NCBI GenBank assembly: GCA_030834905.1
Contig: JAUQWZ010000042.1
Span: 1-64,000 of the forward strand
Direction: 5' to 3'
DNA length: 64,000 nucleotides
Source: Aggregatilineales bacterium
GTDB lineage: Bacteria; Chloroflexota; Anaerolineae; Aggregatilineales; Phototrophicaceae
Shown: piece after piece, positions 8,757 to 18,802 of the stretch
Numbering within the stretch: the stretch's first letter is position 1
How the letters are laid out: each line of letters starts with the position of its first letter
Translations under genes and position numbers: made by a program
The notes under the pieces: generated by a model
Database searches by the model: none
Seen by the model: only the letters and a program-made list of their open reading frames with translations
What the model was told of the DNA's origin: nothing

Positions 8757-9989
8757 ATGTATGGGATGATTAATGTAGACGCTGTGCGCGCGCAGTTTCC
8801 GGCGCTGAACCGCCCGGCGACTGGCGGGGTGCTGCCAGTTCACTTCGATAATCCGGCGGGAACACAGGTGCCGCAGCGGGTCATCGAAGCGGTGAGCCGC
8901 TACTACCAGACCATGAACGCCAATTCCGGCGGCGCTTTCGCTACGTCGCAGGCAAGCGACACGATGGTGCAGCAAACGCGCGCCAAGCTGGCGGCGTTTC
9001 TGAATGCGCCAACCCCGGATGAAGTCGTCATCGGTCCCAACATGACGACGCTCAATTTCGCCCTCAGCCGCGCTTTAGCACAGACGCTGAACCCCGGCGA
9101 CGAAATTTTGCTCACCCACATGGATCACGACGCCAACGTATCCCCCTGGCTGCGCATCGCCCAGGATCGCGGGCTGGTCGTGCGCTGGGCGGATATGGAT
9201 GTTGAAGACTGCACGCTCGATTTGAACAGCCTGGAGGTGATGCTTTCCGACAACACGCGCATCGTCGCCACCGGTCACGCCTCAAACGCCGTCGGGACGA
9301 TTAACCCGGTCGCGATCATCGCGGAGATGGCACATTCCGTCGGGGCGCTGTACGTGGTCGATGCGGTGCAGTCCGCGCCGCATATTCCCATCGATGTGCA
9401 GGCGATAGGCTGCGATTTTCTGCTCTGCTCGTCATACAAATTCTTCGGACCACATGCCGGAATCCTGTGGGGCAGATACGATCTGCTGGAGAGCCTGCCC
9501 GCTTACAAGGTGCGCCCGTCGAAGGACGTGCCGCCATACCGATGGGAAACGGGCACGCCCGCGTTCGAACTCATCGCCGGAGTAGGGGCGGCGGTGGATT
9601 ATCTGGCGAGCCTGTGCGGCGGACAGGCAGACCGGGCGGGTATCGAAGCCGGAATGGGGGCGGTGGTGGCGTACGAACTGGAACTTGTGACACATCTGAT
9701 CGATATGCTCCAGACGATCCCCGGACTTCAGATTTACGGCATCACCGATTCGGCGCGCTATCACGAGCGCGTGCCAACGGTGGTCTTTGCGCTGGAAGGC
9801 TCTACGTCATTGCAGGTCGCCGAGCATCTGGCGCAGCGGCACATCTACGTCTGGGACGGTAACTATTACGCCGTCGAGGTGATGAAGACGCTGGGCTATG
9901 AAGAGGATGGACTGGTGCGGGTAGGGTTGGCGCACTACAACACACACGATGAGATCGACCGGCTGGAAGCCGCGCTGCGGAAGCTATGA
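8757..9989 (+). CDS. Class V aminotransferase / cysteine-desulfurase-like protein
   Basis: MINVDAVRAQFPAL..HFDNPAGTQVPQRV..; PLP-lysine region FLLCSSYKFFGPHAGILWGR. ATG at 8757 or 8766. Confidence 0.85.
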   Translation: MYGMINVDAVRAQFPALNRPATGGVLPVHFDNPAGTQVPQRVIEAVSRYYQTMNANSGGAFATSQASDTMVQQTRAKLAAFLNAPTPDEVVIGPNMTTLNFALSRALAQTLNPGDEILLTHMDHDANVSPWLRIAQDRGLVVRWADMDVEDCTLDLNSLEVMLSDNTRIVATGHASNAVGTINPVAIIAEMAHSVGALYVVDAVQSAPHIPIDVQAIGCDFLLCSSYKFFGPHAGILWGRYDLLESLPAYKVRPSKDVPPYRWETGTPAFELIAGVGAAVDYLASLCGGQADRAGIEAGMGAVVAYELELVTHLIDMLQTIPGLQIYGITDSARYHERVPTVVFALEGSTSLQVAEHLAQRHIYVWDGNYYAVEVMKTLGYEEDGLVRVGLAHYNTHDEIDRLEAALRKL

Positions 9990-9998
9990 AAGTCGCGC

Positions 9999-11150
9999 TT
10001 AACCCCGGCTGGCGGCTGCCAGCGTAAGCAGCATAAGCTGACGCAGCCCATCAAGCACAGGCGCGGTATCGATGTATTCGTCCAGTCGGTGCGCGTTGCC
10101 GCCGCGGGTGATGCCGACGGTCACGGCGGGGCAGCCTTCTGAAAGCGGCACGTTGCCATCGGTGCTGCCGGTTTCCAGCGTGCCGCGCACGCCCACCTGG
10201 GCGAGAGCCGCCAGGGCACCCTGTACCAGCGGGTGATTCGGATCGAGATGCCCGGCGGGACGGTCGCCGACGATCTGTATGGTGAAGGCGATCTCGCCTT
10301 TCGACAGGGCGGTGATATGTTTCCTCACCTGGGCTTCGAGCGCTTCCAGCGATGCCCGGTCTTCCGAGCGCATATCCAGCCACAGGCTTGCCTGAGAGGC
10401 GATAGCGTTGATGGCTTCGCCGCCTTCGATCATGCCGATATTGTAGGTGGTGCGCGGCGACTGCGTCGGCTGGATTTCGGTGATATGCGCGCCAAGCTGG
10501 ACGATTGCGTGGGTGGCGCTGGGGCGTCCGAAGTGCAGCCAACTGTGCCCGCCGGGGGTGGTCGCGGTCACGTGCAGGCGGCGCACCGCAATGCCTGCGT
10601 GGTAGATGTGACCAAACGCCAGTCCTTCAAGATTGATGATGTAGTGAATCCGCCGCTTGAGCGCGTTAAAGGCAGCGCGCATTCCGCCGAGATCACCCAG
10701 CCCTTCTTCGCGGGACGTGGCGACCAGCCATAGATCGCGCTCCGGTTGGATATTCATCCGCTGGAAGGCATACGGCATCGCCAGCAGCCCGGCAACGCCA
10801 ATACTGTTATCGCCCAGACCCGGCGCAAAGATACATTCGTTCTGCCGCCGAATCGTAAGGTCAGTTTCGGATGAGAAGATGGTATCCGTATGTGCCGACA
10901 GCATCACGCCGGTCAGGTCGGATGCAGAGCCGCGCAGCAGCCCGGACACGTTAAAGAGTTCGTCGATGTGTACCTGCTCAAGCCCAAGCGATTCGTACAC
11001 CTGAGCGACATACTCGGCGCGTGGTCGCTCGTGAAAGGTGGGCGCGGCGATCTGTTGAATTGCCAGCGCCTGCTCGATAGTCCAGTCGCGAATATCGGGC
11101 AGTTTTTGCCAGTTGAGGGATTGATCCAGAGATTGAATGAGGTGTTGCAT
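9999..11150 (-). CDS. M20 family metallopeptidase
   Basis: LSAHTDTIF, GLGDNSIGVAGLL, REEGLGDLGG motifs characteristic of M20 peptidases/deacylases. Confidence 0.85.
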   Translation of the reverse strand: MQHLIQSLDQSLNWQKLPDIRDWTIEQALAIQQIAAPTFHERPRAEYVAQVYESLGLEQVHIDELFNVSGLLRGSASDLTGVMLSAHTDTIFSSETDLTIRRQNECIFAPGLGDNSIGVAGLLAMPYAFQRMNIQPERDLWLVATSREEGLGDLGGMRAAFNALKRRIHYIINLEGLAFGHIYHAGIAVRRLHVTATTPGGHSWLHFGRPSATHAIVQLGAHITEIQPTQSPRTTYNIGMIEGGEAINAIASQASLWLDMRSEDRASLEALEAQVRKHITALSKGEIAFTIQIVGDRPAGHLDPNHPLVQGALAALAQVGVRGTLETGSTDGNVPLSEGCPAVTVGITRGGNAHRLDEYIDTAPVLDGLRQLMLLTLAAASRG

Positions 11151-11230
11151 CGCTGTCGGCGCACCATTGCTCTAGAGTTGAAGTAGGTGAGAGAATACCT
11201 CAAGATCGCGGTTTGCGCAGTCCCGACAGA

Positions 11231-11260
11231 TTGCCTCAACCCCACAGTCAGCGCTATAAT
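11231..11260 (+). promoter_or_regulatory. Candidate sigma-70-type promoter
   Basis: TTGCCT (11231-11236), 18 bp, TATAAT (11255-11260), 31 nt before the ATG at 11292. Confidence 0.55.
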
Positions 11261-11291
11261 CACCCTTCTGCGGGTGGAGAGGGTAAGCGGC

Positions 11292-11993
11292 ATGTCGAGG
11301 GCAACCGTACTGCTGATCGAAAGGCACCGGGCACAACATACTTCATTTCTCAGCGCCCTGAAGAAGCGCTATGACGTGATCAGTGTGCCCAGCGGCAGCC
11401 AGGCGCTGACGGCAGCCAGAGAGCAGATGCCGAGCGTGGTGGTGCTGGACGCGATCTCGATGGCAACCCCCGGCATTCGCATCTGCAAGCAGATCAAGCG
11501 CAGCCTGCTCAATGTCCCGGTGATTCATCTACTCTCGGAACTTCACGACAGCAGCGCCGACGCGGTGCTGGTGATGCCGTTCACGGCGCGTAAGCTGAAC
11601 AACGCCATCGAGCGACTGCTGCACCAGAGCGCCGACGACGAGACGATCAGCTTTGGACCCTTCACCATCAACCCGACCAGACGGGTGCTCACCGCCAACG
11701 GGCAGGAAACGCAGCTCACGCCGAAACTGGCTGATCTGGTGGCGATCTTTCTGCGCAACGCGGGCAAAACGCTGGATCGTAAATCGCTGATGGAGCAGGT
11801 GTGGCACACGAATTATCTGGGCGATACCCGCACGCTTGACGTGCATATCCGCTGGTTCCGTCGCGCCATCGAAGCCGATCCCGGACGCCCGGTTTATCTC
11901 AAGACGGTGCGCGGCGTTGGTTACCGGCTGGAGCTTCCGGCTGGAGACAGCGCCCCTCAGATTGAAAATGCCCCGGCGCTGCAAAGCGTCTGA
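11292..11993 (+). CDS. OmpR-type winged-helix regulator with atypical receiver
   Basis: C-terminal winged helix (TLDVHIRWFRRAIEADPGRPVYLKTVRGVGYRL). Receiver retains VVVLDAIS but has LLIERHR in place of the acidic pair and VMPF in place of KPF. Confidence 0.85.
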   Translation: MSRATVLLIERHRAQHTSFLSALKKRYDVISVPSGSQALTAAREQMPSVVVLDAISMATPGIRICKQIKRSLLNVPVIHLLSELHDSSADAVLVMPFTARKLNNAIERLLHQSADDETISFGPFTINPTRRVLTANGQETQLTPKLADLVAIFLRNAGKTLDRKSLMEQVWHTNYLGDTRTLDVHIRWFRRAIEADPGRPVYLKTVRGVGYRLELPAGDSAPQIENAPALQSV

Positions 11994-12002
11994 ACCACAA
12001 AC

Positions 12003-12034
12003 AAAAACCGACCTCAAAGGTCGGCTTTTATTTG
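12003..12034. terminator. Bidirectional intrinsic terminator between convergent genes
   Basis: CCGACC-TCAAA-GGTCGG (12008-12024), flanked by CTTTTATTTG on + and TTTTTGT on -. Confidence 0.85.
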
Positions 12035-12065
12035 TTTTGAGTCTGGCTTAAAAACAGGGCGGAAA

Positions 12066-12338
12066 TTACTCGGCGCTCATCTTGGCGTTCAACTGACGCA
12101 TCAGGCGGCTCTTGCGACGAGCAGCGTTGCGTTTGTGAATCACGCCTTTGGTCGCAGCTTTGTCCAGTTCGCGGATCGCTTCACGGGTCGCTTCAACCGC
12201 ATTTTCGCTGCTGGTTTCGCCAATCGCGGTACGCGCCTTCTTAACGAAGGTACGCGCACGGCTGCGCCACGAACGATTGTAGAGGCGGCGCTTATCATTC
12301 TGACGCTGGCGTTTTAGTGCGGATTTATGGTTTGCCAT
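12066..12338 (-). CDS. rpsT: 30S ribosomal protein S20
   Basis: MANHKSALKRQRQNDKRRLYNRSWRSRARTFVKKAR... is a clear bS20 sequence. Confidence 0.97.
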   Translation of the reverse strand: MANHKSALKRQRQNDKRRLYNRSWRSRARTFVKKARTAIGETSSENAVEATREAIRELDKAATKGVIHKRNAARRKSRLMRQLNAKMSAE

Positions 12339-12419
12339 CTTGATTGCTCAACGGCGCGGCAGCACCGTTCTCTCCTCTCTGAAATTTCCCCTGGCGGGGT
12401 GTCTGACTTAAGAAGCGTC

Positions 12420-12449
12420 ATTCTAGCATAATGCCGTAGCGATTGTCCA
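12420..12449 (-). promoter_or_regulatory. Candidate rpsT promoter with extended -10
   Basis: - strand TGGACA, 18 bp, TAGAAT preceded by TGC. Confidence 0.5.
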
Positions 12450-12456
12450 GCGTGAA

Positions 12457-13413
12457 TCACGCGGGCGTAAGGAACCGCAGCACCAGCAGCGTGGCTGCGC
12501 CCAGGTTCAGCACGATGAGCAGCAGCGCGGCGAGCACCAACAGCACCGGTGTGCGTTCGCGCGTGCCGGGAAGCCGCGTCACCTTGACGGACTTGGGAAT
12601 GTAGCCGAACAGCTCGCTCTGGCTTTCCTCTTCCTCAACTTTTGGAGTCGGCGACCGGCGGCGGTCAGGCGGGACGATATCGACTGGAATCGCCTCGTCT
12701 GTCGGGGGCAGGGTATACGGGATGCTTCCGGTGGATGCTGTTAGCACTGGCGACTGCCTGCCGGTGAACGATGGCGACTGCTGGAAGGAAAAGGTTGGCT
12801 CTCTTGGCGGCGACGGCGGCTCTTCGACAATCGGCGCGGAAGAAAAGGGTCCGCTGCTGAAAAAGTCATCCAGATTATCGGTGTCCGTATCGGTGGTTCC
12901 GAACATGTCGTCCAGATCGTCCAGGGGCTGGGGACCGGAAAATGCGGGCACGCTCGGGGCAGGCGGAGACGCCTCCTGCGATGTCGTGAGGTTCAGCCGT
13001 TCCACCCAATCATCATATTCCTGCGGCGAAGGCTCCTGAACGGCGCGCGGCGAAGCGCTGATGCTGCTGCTTTCAGTCGCCGGCATGTCCCATTCCACGC
13101 TGGTGGGGGCGCGCGCCGGTGGCGGCGCGGAATGCAGCGGAGTCGGATGGGCAGGGGCAGAAGCGACGCCCCCGGACAGATAAGCGACTCCCTGGCGGGC
13201 GCGGTCGTTGTTTGGGTTGATTGCCAGCACGTTTTCAAGACAGGTGCGCTGATCGTCAGGTGATTCAACGACGCCGCTGAGCCAGAGCCAGCCATCCTCG
13301 TTATAGGGATCGAGTTCGGTTGCTTTGTGCAGCAGCGCGCGGGCTTCTTCCTTGTTCCCGGCTTTAGCCGCGTTGATTCCCTCGCGTACCATTGCCTCAA
13401 CATTTGCAGACAT
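12457..13413 (-). CDS. TPR-containing protein with proline-rich linker and C-terminal membrane anchor
   Basis: N-terminal TPR-like NKEEARALLHKATELDPYNEDGWLWLSGVV; C-terminal hydrophobic helix VLLVLAALLLIVLNLGAATLLVL. ATG at 13413 has GGAGGGAAGC upstream. Confidence 0.7.
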   Translation of the reverse strand: MSANVEAMVREGINAAKAGNKEEARALLHKATELDPYNEDGWLWLSGVVESPDDQRTCLENVLAINPNNDRARQGVAYLSGGVASAPAHPTPLHSAPPPARAPTSVEWDMPATESSSISASPRAVQEPSPQEYDDWVERLNLTTSQEASPPAPSVPAFSGPQPLDDLDDMFGTTDTDTDNLDDFFSSGPFSSAPIVEEPPSPPREPTFSFQQSPSFTGRQSPVLTASTGSIPYTLPPTDEAIPVDIVPPDRRRSPTPKVEEEESQSELFGYIPKSVKVTRLPGTRERTPVLLVLAALLLIVLNLGAATLLVLRFLTPA

Positions 13414-13718
13414 GTGCTTCCCTCCATCCGTATGGCAACTATGATAGCACGAGAACGCGGCAGTAAATAACCTGGATTCCTGCGCCGCACTGCGCGACAG
13501 CAGCAAACGGCGTTATACCAGCAGACAGGAATTAACTGGCGTTTAAATTATTCAAACTTAGGGTTTATAGAGTTTTGCAGGGTTTCAAACTTCAATTTAC
13601 CCTGACCACCTTTCGGCTCCCGTTTTGTGAAAACTTTCGCTTAATCGCCTGCGTGGAAATAAACCGTCCGCTTCGGGTATCATGCAGGCAGCATTTCAAC
13701 TCAAACTGGAGGCATAAC

Positions 13719-14678
13719 TTGAACTTCAAACTCCCATTGACCGGAGGAAGCCGGATCGTCGCGCTGTTGGTGCTGGCGCTGTCGTTGACTCTCGGCGCAG
13801 CCCAGGCTCAGGAAGCGGCGGCATGTGAAACCGGCTTTCATCTCGTGGTTCACAATATGGGAGAAACGTGCGTGCCAGAACATCCCGAGCGCGTTGTCGT
13901 GCTCGATACCGGTCATCTGGACGGCGCGCTGTCGCTGGGTGTGAAACCGATAGGTTCGGTCGAAGCCTTCGCGGGCGCTGGCTTTCCGGCATATCTGGAT
14001 GGCATGACCGAAGGGATTGCAGTCGTCGGCACCATTGCCGAGCCAAATCTCGAAGCGATTCTGGCGCTCAACCCTGACCTGATTTTGAGCGCGACGCTTC
14101 GGCACGAAGCGATTTACCCGCAGCTTGCGGCAATCGCGCCCACCGTTTTTACCGAGAGTGTCGGCGTGGTTTGGAAAGAAAACCTCGAATTGTTTGCCGA
14201 GGCGCTGAACCGCCATGATCTGCTGGATATCCGCTGGGCGGAATATAACGCGCGGATTGCCGCGATTCGCAGCGCCGTCCCGGTTCAGGATATTGAGGTT
14301 TCGATTATCCGTTTTGTTTCGGGACAGAACCGCCTGATGCAGCGCGGCAGCTTCATCGGAACGGTGATAGACGATATCGGCTTTGCGCGTCCTGAATCGC
14401 AGCGGAGCGAAGAATTTATGCTGACGATCAGCCAGGAGCAGATCGATCTGGTTGATGGTGACGTGATTTTTGTCAGCTACTATGGCGACCCCGGCGAAAC
14501 CGAGATGTCCGCCTTCCTGGACAGCCCGCTGTGGCAGACGCTAAGCGCCGTCCAGAACGGGAATGTCTACGAAGTGGATGACGATCATTGGTTCCTGGGT
14601 ATCGGCTTCCTCGGCGCAAACCGAATTTTCGATGACCTGCTCATTAGACTGTCCGGCTATGAAGCGGGGCAAGCGTAG
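13719..14678 (+). CDS. Iron-siderophore ABC transporter substrate-binding protein (FecB/FepB-like)
   Basis: TTG start with CTGGAGG RBS, signal peptide, periplasmic binding domain (HPERVVVLDTGHLDGALSLGVKPIG). Confidence 0.88.
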   Translation: MNFKLPLTGGSRIVALLVLALSLTLGAAQAQEAAACETGFHLVVHNMGETCVPEHPERVVVLDTGHLDGALSLGVKPIGSVEAFAGAGFPAYLDGMTEGIAVVGTIAEPNLEAILALNPDLILSATLRHEAIYPQLAAIAPTVFTESVGVVWKENLELFAEALNRHDLLDIRWAEYNARIAAIRSAVPVQDIEVSIIRFVSGQNRLMQRGSFIGTVIDDIGFARPESQRSEEFMLTISQEQIDLVDGDVIFVSYYGDPGETEMSAFLDSPLWQTLSAVQNGNVYEVDDDHWFLGIGFLGANRIFDDLLIRLSGYEAGQA

Positions 14679-14690
14679 CCCGCACTGCCT

Positions 14691-15737
14691 ATGACTGCAC
14701 ACGCTGCTAAAACGGCATCCAGCAACACCACGCGCATCCTCGGCAGCCGCGCCCTACTGCTGCCGGGGCTGCTGCTTTGTCTGGTGCTGCTGGTGCTGTG
14801 CCTGCTCTGGAGTATCACGCTTGGCGCTGCTGATATTTCGCCGGAAACAGTCTACACGGCGCTGTTTAACTTCGATTCGACCAGTTTCCAGCACCTGATC
14901 ATCCAGACGGTGCGGCTGCCGCGGGTGCTGTCCGGCGTTATCGTCGGCGCGTCGCTGGCGGTCGCCGGGGCGATCATGCAGGGGCTGACGCGCAACCCGC
15001 TGGCAGATTCGGGCATTCTGGGCATCAACAGCGGGGCGGCGTTCGCGGTCGTGCTGGCGGTGTTCATCATGGGAGATCCGCCGCTGTCGGTGTACGCGGT
15101 CTTTGGGCTGATCGGGGCGGCGGTTGGGGCAGGGCTGGTTTTCACGATTGGCTCGATGGGGCGCGGTGGAGCGACTCCGCTTAAGCTGACGCTTGCCGGT
15201 ATCATTCTGACCTCTTTCATTTCGTCGTTCACGACCGCCATCCTGATCAGCGATCAGGAAACGCTGGACAAAATCCGCTTCTGGACGGCGGGATCGCTGT
15301 CAGGACGCGAAATGTCGCTGCTGGCGCAGACCGCGCCGCTGATGATTGCTGGCTTGGTTGGCGCTGTCATCATCAGCCGTCAGGTGACGACAATCAGCCT
15401 GGGCGACGACATCGCCCGGGGGCTGGGACAGAACACAGGCTGGGTCAAGATTGTCGCTGCCGTGGTGGTGGTTCTGCTGGCTGGCGGCGCGGTATCGCTT
15501 GCCGGTCCGATTGGCTTCGTCGGTCTGGTCGTGCCGCATGTGGTGCGCTTCATCGTTGGTGTGGATTACCGCTGGGTCGTGCCGTATTCGGCGATTTTTG
15601 GCGGCATTCTGGTGACGGTTGCCGACGTGCTGGCGCGGGTGATTATTCGCCCACAGGAACTGCCTGTCGGCGTGATGATGGCGATTATCGGCGCGCCGTT
15701 TTTCATCTGGCTGGCGCGCTGGAAGGTGAAGCGCTAG
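14691..15737 (+). CDS. FecCD-family iron-siderophore permease
   Basis: [44 protein letters not shown] is characteristic of the FecCD family. Confidence 0.95.
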   Translation: MTAHAAKTASSNTTRILGSRALLLPGLLLCLVLLVLCLLWSITLGAADISPETVYTALFNFDSTSFQHLIIQTVRLPRVLSGVIVGASLAVAGAIMQGLTRNPLADSGILGINSGAAFAVVLAVFIMGDPPLSVYAVFGLIGAAVGAGLVFTIGSMGRGGATPLKLTLAGIILTSFISSFTTAILISDQETLDKIRFWTAGSLSGREMSLLAQTAPLMIAGLVGAVIISRQVTTISLGDDIARGLGQNTGWVKIVAAVVVVLLAGGAVSLAGPIGFVGLVVPHVVRFIVGVDYRWVVPYSAIFGGILVTVADVLARVIIRPQELPVGVMMAIIGAPFFIWLARWKVKR

Positions 15738-16814
15738 ATGACAGCTCACGATCCATCCAAGCCAAGCTGGATCACCCTGCGCGCGCAGCGTCCGCCGTTC
15801 TCGTACCGCATTGACCGGCGCGTGCCGCTGGTGGCGCTGGCGATTATCGCCTTTACGCTGGTGGTGCTGGTGTTGAGCATCAGCTTTGGTGAATACGACA
15901 TCTCGCCGCTTGAAGTCGTGCGCACGATCCTGAACGTCAATCAGGATCATCCCGATTACGCCAACTACGCGCTGGTCGTGCATACTTTCCGGCTTCCACG
16001 CATCGTGCTGGCGTTCCTCGTCGGCGCGGCGCTGGCGACTTCCGGCGCGATCATGCAGGGCGTCACCCGCAACCCGCTTGCCGATCCGTTTCTGCTGGGC
16101 GTCAGCGCGGGCGCGGGACTGACAGCCGTCGCCGTTATTGTCTGGTTTAAGACGCTGCCTGTTAGTGTACTGCCGTGGGCGGCATTTGGCGGCGCGATCA
16201 TCGCCTCGATTTTGATTTATGTCCTTGCCTGGAAACAGGGCAGCAGCACGCCTATTCGCCTGATTCTGATCGGCGTCGCCCTGCAAGCCGGGATCGCCGC
16301 CATCACCACCGTGATGCTGCTGTTTGGCGATATTCAGGCGGTGCAGCAGGCGTATGTGTGGCTGACGGGCAGCGTTTACGGGCGCAACTGGGAACATGTT
16401 CAGGCGCTTGGCGGCTGGCTGCTGATCTTTATGCCGGTGGCGCTGCTGTCGGCGCGTTCGCTTAACGTCCTCGGGCTGGGTGACGAGACGGCGAAAGGCT
16501 TGGGGATGCGTGTCGAGCCACAGCGCATTCTGCTGCTGCTGATCAGCGCGGCGCTGGCGGCGGGCGCGGTTGCCGTCTCTGGTACGATTGGTTTTGTCGG
16601 GTTGGTCGCGCCGCACGTCACGCGGCGTCTGGTCGGTCCGTCGCACGAAGGGCTGCTGCCCGTGAGCGCGCTGTTTGGCGGCGCGCTGGTGGTACTATCA
16701 GACCTCATCGGTCGCTGGGTGATCTCGCCGAGCGAACTGCCGGTTGGCATCGTTACGGCAATGATCGGCGCGCCGTATTTTCTGTTCCTGTTAGTGAGGA
16801 GTCGTCACGGATAA
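15738..16814 (+). CDS. FecCD-family iron-siderophore permease
   Basis: [44 protein letters not shown]; abuts the previous gene. Confidence 0.95.
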   Translation: MTAHDPSKPSWITLRAQRPPFSYRIDRRVPLVALAIIAFTLVVLVLSISFGEYDISPLEVVRTILNVNQDHPDYANYALVVHTFRLPRIVLAFLVGAALATSGAIMQGVTRNPLADPFLLGVSAGAGLTAVAVIVWFKTLPVSVLPWAAFGGAIIASILIYVLAWKQGSSTPIRLILIGVALQAGIAAITTVMLLFGDIQAVQQAYVWLTGSVYGRNWEHVQALGGWLLIFMPVALLSARSLNVLGLGDETAKGLGMRVEPQRILLLLISAALAAGAVAVSGTIGFVGLVAPHVTRRLVGPSHEGLLPVSALFGGALVVLSDLIGRWVISPSELPVGIVTAMIGAPYFLFLLVRSRHG

Positions 16815-16818
16815 CCTT

Positions 16819-17664
16819 ATGAGTCAACTGACTGCCCGCAATCTGTCACTCGCTTACGAAAACAACATCATCATCGAGAATCTCTCGGTGGATATTCCCG
16901 ACGGCAAGATTACGGCGCTGGTCGGTCCGAACGGCTGCGGTAAATCGACGCTGCTGCGCGGGCTGTCGCGGCTGCTGAAGGCGCAGTCGGGCGGCGCGGT
17001 GCTCGATGGGCAGGATATCTGGAAGCTGCCGACCAAAGCGCTGGCGAAGCGGCTCGGTATTCTGCCGCAGGGTCCGGTCGCGCCCGAAGGTCTGACGGTG
17101 CATGAGCTGGTGGCGCAGGGGCGCTACCCGCATCAAAGCTGGTTCCAGCAGTGGTCGCGCGAGGATGAGCGCATCACCCGCGAGGCGCTGGAGATCACCG
17201 GCGTGCTGGAGTTCGCCGACCGTCCGGTGGACACGCTCTCCGGCGGGCAGCGGCAGCGCGCCTGGATCGCCATGACGCTGGCGCAGGACAGCGAATATAT
17301 TCTGCTGGACGAGCCGACCACCTTCCTGGATATGGCGTACCAGATCGAAGTGCTCGATCTGCTGCACGACCTGAATCTCGAACGCGGCAAGATCATCGTT
17401 ATGGTGCTGCACGACCTGAACCACGCCTGCCGTTACGCCGATCATCTGGTGGCGATGTGCGGCGGGCGAATCGTGGCGCAGGGCGATCCAATGCAGGTAG
17501 TGACCGAGGAGATGGTACAGGAAGTCTTTGGCATGGAATGTCGAATTATGCCCGACCCGGTGACGGGCACGCCGATGGTCGTGCCGCTGGGGCGTTCTGC
17601 CAAGCTGGCGCGCCAGCTTGATCTGGTGAATGAGTGCCACGTTCGCGTGCTTGCCTCGGCATGA
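16819..17664 (+). CDS. Iron-siderophore ABC transporter ATP-binding protein (FepC-like)
   Basis: [41 protein letters not shown]. Confidence 0.95.
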   Translation: MSQLTARNLSLAYENNIIIENLSVDIPDGKITALVGPNGCGKSTLLRGLSRLLKAQSGGAVLDGQDIWKLPTKALAKRLGILPQGPVAPEGLTVHELVAQGRYPHQSWFQQWSREDERITREALEITGVLEFADRPVDTLSGGQRQRAWIAMTLAQDSEYILLDEPTTFLDMAYQIEVLDLLHDLNLERGKIIVMVLHDLNHACRYADHLVAMCGGRIVAQGDPMQVVTEEMVQEVFGMECRIMPDPVTGTPMVVPLGRSAKLARQLDLVNECHVRVLASA

Positions 17665-17698
17665 GCGCGTGTGACGATGTTGTGAGAAAGCAGGCGTA

Positions 17699-18727
17699 AT
17701 GGCGAACGAACGGTCGGCGGGATGCGGCTTCTGCAATGTGCTGGCGCAGGAAAAAGGGCTTGACCCGGTTGGAACGGCGGCACATTTTGAGGATGTCATC
17801 GTGATTGAAACCCGGCTGCCCTGGAAGCGTGATATTTACAGCCAGCCGGGCGCGCTGCCGCCTGAAATGATCGATCTGCGGGCGCAGTGGCAGCAGCAGT
17901 ACCAGGGAGGGCGGGGCTTCCCGCACCGTTCGCTGCTGGTCGCGCCGGACGCTGAGTACTCGCGCGAGGGCTTCCGGCGGGTGATGTTCTACGCTCGACA
18001 GCCGGGAATGATTGCCCAGTTCGACAAAATCGAATATCTCGTCCCCGAATCAGAAATCGGCGCGCTGGTGTGGGCGCTGTATGAAGCCCGCGAGCAGCTT
18101 CCCGCCTTTGAGCAGTACCGCCAGCCTGACGACGATTCGACCCGCGACCTGCTGGTGTGTACGCATGGCACCATAGACAGTGCCTGCGGCAAGTTCGGCT
18201 ATCCGCTGTTCAACCTGCTGCGCAGGCAGTATGCCCACGACGACCTGCGCGTCTGGCGGGTGAGCCATTTTGGCGGGCACGTCTTCGCGCCGACGCTGAT
18301 GGAGATGCCGACCGGGCATTTCTGGGCGTATATCGAGAGCGAGCAGGCGGCGCAAATTGCCGGGCGCGGCGGCGATGTCGCGGCGCTGCGCGGGCATTAT
18401 CGCGGCTGGGCGGGCGTCGCGGCGGGTTTCGTGCAGGCGGCGGAGTATGAGCTATGGCAGCGTTTCGGCTGGGCGTGGTTCGATTACGCCAAATCGGGCG
18501 CGGTGCTGGCGCAGGACAGCGGCGATGCGCCGCGCTGGGCGGATATTCGCATCGACTACGTTTCGCCTGATGGCAGCGATCAGGGCGCTTACGAAGCGCG
18601 CGTTGAAGTCCGGCAGTTTATCCAGACGATCTTCAGCACCGGCAGCAACGCGACCCACAACTACCCGCAGTACGCCGTGACCGCTGTCCGTGAACTTGTC
18701 GCGGAAGCCGGTTACGCGCCAGCCTGA
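17699..18727 (+). CDS. Sucrase/ferredoxin-like family protein
   Basis: RDLLVCTHGTIDSACGKFGYPLFNLLR...VSHFGGHVFAPTLMEMPTGHFWAYIE resembles the sucrase/ferredoxin-like family. Confidence 0.8.
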   Translation: MANERSAGCGFCNVLAQEKGLDPVGTAAHFEDVIVIETRLPWKRDIYSQPGALPPEMIDLRAQWQQQYQGGRGFPHRSLLVAPDAEYSREGFRRVMFYARQPGMIAQFDKIEYLVPESEIGALVWALYEAREQLPAFEQYRQPDDDSTRDLLVCTHGTIDSACGKFGYPLFNLLRRQYAHDDLRVWRVSHFGGHVFAPTLMEMPTGHFWAYIESEQAAQIAGRGGDVAALRGHYRGWAGVAAGFVQAAEYELWQRFGWAWFDYAKSGAVLAQDSGDAPRWADIRIDYVSPDGSDQGAYEARVEVRQFIQTIFSTGSNATHNYPQYAVTAVRELVAEAGYAPA

Positions 18728-18745
18728 TGCAGATGGTGAAGCGCA

Positions 18746-18767
18746 GGGACGACTCACCGAGTCGCCC
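18746..18767. repeat. GC-rich palindromic stem-loop between convergent genes
   Basis: GGG(A)CGACTC-ACC-GAGTCGCCC. Confidence 0.6.
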
Positions 18768-18802
18768 CCACTATACAAATCCAGATTTTTTCAGCCGTAT
18801 GC

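Noticed and set aside
15300-16646. 448-aa - strand ORF opposite the FecCD permease genes
   Set aside because: Antisense to two clear permeases; composition is R/Q/H/D-rich, typical of GC-rich shadow frames, with no recognisable domain.
16846-17799. 317-aa - strand ORF opposite the FepC-like ATPase
   Set aside because: Shadow ORF overlapping a well-supported gene; low-complexity R/H/Q composition.
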